Source: JAGWBG01 sp034421095
GTDB taxonomy: Bacteria; Chloroflexota; Dehalococcoidia; Lucifugimonadales; JAGWBF01
NCBI GenBank assembly: GCA_034421095.1
Contig: DAOUKR010000035.1
Location: 62,001 to 126,000, forward strand
Direction: 5' to 3'
DNA: 64,000 nucleotides
In this document: positions 60,009 through 64,000 of the stretch, one piece after another
Position numbering within the stretch: the stretch's first letter is position 1
Layout of the letters: each line of letters starts with the position of its first letter
Translations under genes and position numbers: made by a program
The notes under the pieces: generated by a model
What the model saw: the letters and a program-made list of their open reading frames with translations, nothing else
What the model was told of the DNA's origin: nothing
Database searches by the model: none

Positions 60009-60173
60009 CTAGGCCATTGGTGTCTGGGATTCAGACTCTTCCGTGGCGTTACTGGAGGACTCGTCGCGTTCCCACCGGAAGTATATCAGCCCCGTCAGTA
60101 ACACGGTGCCCACCAACAACACCACGAAACCCGATTGGAGACTGGAGCCTCCTAAAGTATCAATGCTCATCAT
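60009..60173 (-). CDS. Small single-pass membrane protein (54 residues)
   Basis: The frame from ATG 60173 to TAG 60009 reads MMSIDTLGGSSLQSG, then FVVLLVGTVLLTGLIYF as one transmembrane segment, then a charged acidic end (RWERDESSSNATEESESQ). GGGAG lies six bases upstream of the double ATG. The order of positive residues after the helix predicts a cytosolic C-terminus. It is on the same strand as, and downstream of, a four-helix membrane protein. I do not recognise the family. Confidence 0.6.
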   Translation of the reverse strand: MMSIDTLGGSSLQSGFVVLLVGTVLLTGLIYFRWERDESSSNATEESESQTPMA

Positions 60174-60357
60174 TCAAATCTCCCGGATATGTGGTGACGA
60201 TTCGGGTAATCAGCTATTGGTCCGTCCGGTGCGGATAGCGTACGGACCAAAGCACGTGTGACGAGTAGGCGTGAGATGTTCCCCCGCCCCCGGGGAGAGT
60301 TCTGACCGGGTGAGGCGTTGCCATGGCCCGAGAACGTCCGACAGTGCGGCGAAGGGG
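60174..60357. other. Intergenic stretch, no feature seen
   Basis: 184 bases between the small membrane-protein gene and the next gene. A weak inverted pair GGTCCGT/ACGGACC at about 60219-60246 is the only structure noted. Confidence 0.4.
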
Positions 60358-60807
60358 TCAGGGCTTGCGCGCGTCACACCACATGCGGCAACCCGTCACG
60401 GCCAGGGTCATTGGCAGCATCACGTCCACCGCCGCCCAGATAATCCACCTCTGATGGTTCCCGGACGCGTCGGGCGCTCCCAGATTGTCAGGTCCCAGCG
60501 CCAGCAGCGCGAACCAGTTGTGCAGGAACAGGATGGTAATTGCTATGGTGAAGTGGAAAAGCAGGTTGACTTCCAGATACCTGCGGGTCACAGGCTCTCC
60601 TCCGTCCCTGCTTCCCTCCTGCCGCTTGCGGGCGTAGTTGAAGAGGAGCGCCACTCCCAGCGCAATGGCCATGAGGATGTCCAGAACCCTCCAGACGGTC
60701 AATGGGTCGAAGGAATCTGGGAGGAGCGGATTGATTATGAAGTAGGCGGCCACCGCTACGGCGACCCCCACCATTCCCGCTCCGCCCAGTTTCTTCACTG
60801 CTTCCAT
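60358..60807 (-). CDS. Uncharacterised four-helix membrane protein
   Basis: A 149-residue protein with four hydrophobic segments (MVGVAVAVAAYFIINPLL, LDILMAIALGVALLFNY, LLFHFTIAITILFLHNWFAL, and AVDVMLPMTLAVTG). A basic loop (ARKRQEGSRDGG) lies between helices 2 and 3. His residues in helix 3 could bind a cofactor, but that is speculative. AAGGAGG precedes ATG 60807. It lies 52 bases downstream of a solute-binding lipoprotein gene on the same strand. Family not recognised. Confidence 0.78.
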   Translation of the reverse strand: MEAVKKLGGAGMVGVAVAVAAYFIINPLLPDSFDPLTVWRVLDILMAIALGVALLFNYARKRQEGSRDGGEPVTRRYLEVNLLFHFTIAITILFLHNWFALLALGPDNLGAPDASGNHQRWIIWAAVDVMLPMTLAVTGCRMWCDARKP

Positions 60808-60859
60808 AGTGCCTCCTTTGCCTTATTCCCCCCTCCGCTAGGCCAGGCCGTTCGGGACC

Positions 60860-62929
60860 CTACTGATCCGTCCGGTACAGGTAGCGGATGTCCCATAGCC
60901 CGTACAGGGTGGGTGTGGTGTTGCCGAAGACGTTTCGTATTGCGCTCAGCCTTTCTGAGAGGGTCGTGTAGATGACGGGCACATTGTCGGCAGCAATCTT
61001 CTGGGCGCGGTGGTAGTACCACACCCGCGTATCACGGTCCAGCTCCTGGCTGGCCAGGACGTAAAGCTCGTCAATTGCGGCTTCCCATTTAGTCATCGGC
61101 ACAGGCTGGTTGGGATGCCAGAGGTGCAAATCCTCGGCACTGTGCCAGAAGGTAATGCCGCTGTGGGGGTCCGATCCGCCGGTGAAGCCGATGATCATGG
61201 ACTCCCAGTCATAGGACTGGGTCAGCTGGGAGACCAGGTCGCCGAACTCAATGAGTGTAAGGTCCACATTGAGGCCAATATCCAGCATGCCCTGATGCAC
61301 CAGCGCAGCGACATTGCCTCGCACGGAGTTGCCGGTGTTGGTAACGAGGGAGAACTCAATTTCGTTGCCCTCACTGTCCTCCCGTATGCCGTCGCCGTTG
61401 GTATCAACCCACCCTAGGCCGTCGAGGATTTCGTTGGCCTTGTCCAGGTCGTATTCGTACCTCCGAACTTTGGCGTTGTGGAAGTCTCCGGCGGCCGGGC
61501 TTATGGAGGACCACTGGGGATAGCCCTGGCCGTGCTGTACGTCATTGATGATGGTGTCCTTGTCAATGCTGTGGGCAACAGCCTGGCGGAACTGGGTATT
61601 AGTGAACCACCTCAGTTTCTCAGGAGCGAGATAAGGCTCGCCGGTGTCAGGGTTCATGCCGGGGTTCATGTTGAATCCCAGGAAGGTTGTCCCGAAAGCG
61701 GGGCCTCTTCTGTGTATGGTGAAGTTTCCTTCTTCCTGGAGGGCTTCAAGCTCCGACAGCTCTTCACCCAGCACTCCGTGCGTGTCGGCCTCGCCCGCCA
61801 GGAACTTGGCAAGCTCGGCCTCCAGGTTCGGGACAATGACGTGAACGATTCGGTCCAGGTAGGGCAAGCTGTTGCCCGCGTCGTCCTTGAGCCAGTAGCT
61901 TGGGTTGCGCCCCATGACTACCTGCTCGTTCGGTATGTAGCTTTCGATGACGAAGGGGCCGGTGCCGATGATGTCGGACGGGTCCGTGTTGATGTCCCAC
62001 GTCGTGGCGAAGGTCCCGTCGTCTACGTGCCTCTCGAGGATATGCTTCGGGTATATCGCGGTGCCCATGGAGCGGAGGAACGTGGCGAAGGGCACGGGAA
62101 GGACACATTGGACCGTGTAGTCGTCCAGCGCCCTGACCGTCATCGGCGCCTCTTGCCACATGCCGTTCTCCTCATCCAGGAACCGGAAGTTGAAGGAGGA
62201 CCGGCTGCTGGCAGGGATGTCGTCGTTGTAGATAATCCGGTTGAACGTAAAATCCACGTCGTGGGCGGTGAAGGGCTGACCGTCATGCCATGTAACGTCC
62301 CTGCGCAGGTTGAATGTCCACGTCAGGCCGTCATCGGAACGCGTCCAGGACTCCGCCAGGGACGGCTCCACCTGGTCGGTCAGCCACGAGATTTCGGTCA
62401 GACCGTCGAAGAGGTATCCCAGGACACCCGATGACGAGGCGTCTTGGGAGATAGCGAGGTTGAGGGTTAGCGGCTCGGAAATGGTTGCCGACGTCAGGGA
62501 GCCGCCATGCTTTCCAATAGTGTACTCGAACTCCTCGGCGTTCCTTCTTAGCTGGGCGACGATGTCGGCCTGAGGTATGGGCGTAGGCCGTATTGTCGGG
62601 GTAGGCTGGGGGGCAAGAGTGGGCTGTGCTGTCGCAGTAGGCTGAGGACGAGGCGTGGCTCGTACCGTCGGGGTGGGCTGCACTGTCGCGGTAGGTTGAG
62701 GAGTTGGTGTGGGTTGCGCCGTCGGAGTGGCTTGAGAAGTAGGCGTAGCCTGGATCGTGGATGTGGGCCGGGGTGTAGGCGTGGCTTGGGTCGTCGGGGC
62801 AGGAGTGGCCTCGTCCGTAGGGGTGGGGTCGTCACCGTCCGCGCAGGCCACCAGTACGAGCACGGAGACTATCAGGAGGGCTAGAGTCCACCGGAGTGTT
62901 GAGTATGTCAGAATGTTCAGCTTTGTCAT
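60860..62929 (-). CDS. ABC transporter substrate-binding lipoprotein, family 5, with long Thr-Pro linker
   Basis: A 689-residue surface protein. Signal peptide with lipobox LVLVACAD. Residues about 34-122 are a low-complexity tether of repeated (Q/R)(A/P)TPT units. Then the SBP family 5 domain: GGSLTSATISEPLTLNL, SLAESWTRSDDGLTWTFNLR, DVTWHDGQPFTAHDV, GTGPFVIESYIPNEQVVM, and FRQAVAHSIDKDTI. AGGAG precedes ATG 62929. No permease or ATPase is adjacent. The tether probably spans a cell-wall or surface layer. Confidence 0.92.
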   Translation of the reverse strand: MTKLNILTYSTLRWTLALLIVSVLVLVACADGDDPTPTDEATPAPTTQATPTPRPTSTIQATPTSQATPTAQPTPTPQPTATVQPTPTVRATPRPQPTATAQPTLAPQPTPTIRPTPIPQADIVAQLRRNAEEFEYTIGKHGGSLTSATISEPLTLNLAISQDASSSGVLGYLFDGLTEISWLTDQVEPSLAESWTRSDDGLTWTFNLRRDVTWHDGQPFTAHDVDFTFNRIIYNDDIPASSRSSFNFRFLDEENGMWQEAPMTVRALDDYTVQCVLPVPFATFLRSMGTAIYPKHILERHVDDGTFATTWDINTDPSDIIGTGPFVIESYIPNEQVVMGRNPSYWLKDDAGNSLPYLDRIVHVIVPNLEAELAKFLAGEADTHGVLGEELSELEALQEEGNFTIHRRGPAFGTTFLGFNMNPGMNPDTGEPYLAPEKLRWFTNTQFRQAVAHSIDKDTIINDVQHGQGYPQWSSISPAAGDFHNAKVRRYEYDLDKANEILDGLGWVDTNGDGIREDSEGNEIEFSLVTNTGNSVRGNVAALVHQGMLDIGLNVDLTLIEFGDLVSQLTQSYDWESMIIGFTGGSDPHSGITFWHSAEDLHLWHPNQPVPMTKWEAAIDELYVLASQELDRDTRVWYYHRAQKIAADNVPVIYTTLSERLSAIRNVFGNTTPTLYGLWDIRYLYRTDQ

Positions 62930-63050
62930 CGGTTATCTCCTATAAGTTCAGTAAGGTATTGGACGAGTCTTCACTCCACCATCTTCCGACCTGCTGGGAT
63001 CATTGTGTCACCCGTTATGCTGGTCTAGCAAGGGACTGGGGGTTGAATTT

Positions 63051-64000
63051 TCAGAACCGGTCACTGAGTCCTTGCAGGCCAATATTCGCTTGGCGACGCA
63101 GCCTGTTGGAATTGACCCGTTCCTGGTCCACCGCTTTGAAGGCATCAACGGTAAAAGGCCGCCAGGAATTGCTTAAAGCCCGGAACGCTCCCTCTTCCCG
63201 TTCCGCCGCTTCCGTCAACAATGTGTACATGGGCAGCAGGTAACTGGACTGGGGCAGGTCTCGCACTTTACTGGCAAGCTCGCCGACGCGCAGGTTGAAC
63301 TGATCGAGAGCCTGGATCACTTCGATACGGTCACACCCGCCCTCGGTCTCCCGCCAACGACTATAGCCCTGGTGGAAGGCGTCCCACCCCGCCAAGAGAT
63401 TTCCGTAATCTTCGTTGAAGTTCCTGATATCCGCCAGATTCTCCGCGGGACTATCGTCAATAAGTGCCTTGATTGTTCTCCTGACCTCTTTCAGAACGTT
63501 TTCGCTTTCCTCGATGGTGGCATCCATCAAGTTCAAGGCCGAACCCGCCTCACCCCCGGATCCTGGGCTGGGACGGAGAGGAGTAGCAGTTGGAGCAATC
63601 ACGGGGCTCTCGGGTCCTGGTGGAGCGGTGGCGATGGGAAAGCCTCCGGTCTGCAATGCGGCACTCACGTTAAATAGAGCCTCAAACTCAGCCTCCACCG
63701 CCTCTTCAAGCATCTCAATCATGCCTTCAGTGGCGTATGCAGATGGTAGTGCATATACCTCCCGGAGTATAGCTTCAATCTGTCCGATAAGCTGGTTAAG
63801 TCGGGCGAGGATTGCTGCGATGTCCAGTCTGTCCGCGTCCTTCTGCAGGTCGGCGTAGTCATCGTGAAAATCCCTCCATTCTTCCCGGAGGGTATCAAAG
63901 GCATCGGAGAATTCCTCCAATGCCTGCACTTCCTCGGGGTCGGCGTATTCCTCAAACTGCTCCTGCAACTCCATTGCCTGGTCTTCCACTTCCTTTTGAG
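63051..64000 (-). CDS. Helical coiled-coil-like protein (partial, 5' end outside window)
   Basis: At least 316 residues, open to the window edge. Two helical halves rich in Glu, Asp and Leu (EEFSDAFDTLREEWRDFHDD; EESENVLKEVRRTIKALIDD) flank a Pro/Thr/Gly-rich linker (TAPPGPESPVIAPTATPLRP). The two halves resemble each other in the pattern WxxFHxxYxxxxxxxxxxDxxxxIxxLxQ, suggesting an internal duplication. Starts at GTG 63989 or ATG 63974 are possible but the frame upstream stays open. The linker resembles those of the lipoproteins nearby, so an exported protein is likely. No family recognised. Confidence 0.65.
   Translation of the reverse strand, partial: QKEVEDQAMELQEQFEEYADPEEVQALEEFSDAFDTLREEWRDFHDDYADLQKDADRLDIAAILARLNQLIGQIEAILREVYALPSAYATEGMIEMLEEAVEAEFEALFNVSAALQTGGFPIATAPPGPESPVIAPTATPLRPSPGSGGEAGSALNLMDATIEESENVLKEVRRTIKALIDDSPAENLADIRNFNEDYGNLLAGWDAFHQGYSRWRETEGGCDRIEVIQALDQFNLRVGELASKVRDLPQSSYLLPMYTLLTEAAEREEGAFRALSNSWRPFTVDAFKAVDQERVNSNRLRRQANIGLQGLSDRF

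Noticed and set aside
1..64000. tRNA genes, rRNA genes and CRISPR arrays
   Set aside because: Intergenic gaps were read for T-arm (GGTTCGAATCC-like) sequences and regularly spaced repeats; none were found. The dispersed palindromes are not CRISPR-like.

Overview
The window looks like chromosomal DNA of an uncultivated, moderately GC-rich bacterium. It is most likely a member of the Chloroflexota, perhaps the Dehalococcoidia/SAR202 side. This is an inference from gene content: an 11-subunit NADH-dehydrogenase-like complex without the NADH-input subunits, a succinate dehydrogenase of the cysteine-rich (type E) kind, many solute-binding lipoproteins with Thr/Pro-rich linkers, a DUF2851 protein and an LLM-type flavin oxidoreductase. 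No rRNA, tRNA, CRISPR array, phage gene or transposase gene was seen.

Layout. 1-6458: a threonine aldolase (partial), then a forward cluster (alpha/beta hydrolase, lspA, rluD, gltX) converging on glnS. 6596-17539: the nuoABCDHIJKLMN operon with a small DUF2007-like gene between nuoK and nuoL. 17672-23965: a DUF3800 protein, nadK with a NUDIX gene, and a three-gene succinate dehydrogenase operon. 23967-30585: a membrane-anchored molybdopterin oxidoreductase, a class-III aminotransferase, an SDR, an amidase with a small partner-like protein, a cyclophilin lipoprotein and a zinc-ribbon protein. 30797-34414: an oligopeptide-type ABC importer without ATPase genes. 34463-39751: a surface peptidase, a YvcK-type protein and glmS. 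39752-44072: a decayed CDF transporter end, a membrane protein, a solute-binding lipoprotein, a HicB protein, a small conserved protein and a DsbA/FrnE-type protein with an in-frame TGA. 44127-48538: malate dehydrogenase, isocitrate dehydrogenase family and a DUF255 protein. 49095-52748: LLM oxidoreductase, FIST sensor and a signal-less ligand-binding protein. 52719-64000: queA, folD, SDR, DUF2851, a BNR-repeat protein, a GNAT acetyltransferase, rhomboid protease, two small membrane proteins, a long-linker solute-binding lipoprotein and a partial coiled-coil-like protein.

Central metabolism fits together: Nuo (proton pumping from a non-NADH donor), succinate dehydrogenase, malate and isocitrate dehydrogenases supply a TCA cycle and electron transport. 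Many binding proteins suggest a scavenging heterotroph.

Two things stand out. First, the FrnE-like gene at 43431-44072 has TGA exactly where the first Cys of the CPWC active site should be. It is followed by a seven-pair hairpin with loop GGAAA 20 nt downstream, which is the layout of a bacterial selenocysteine insertion element. Second, the window is littered with short palindromic repeats of several families. One copy lies in frame inside glmS and adds about 22 residues. Others form the ends of genes (gltX, the peptidase) or sit in frame in nuoH and nuoL. A 148-bp MITE with a TAA target duplication abuts the FIST gene stop codon.
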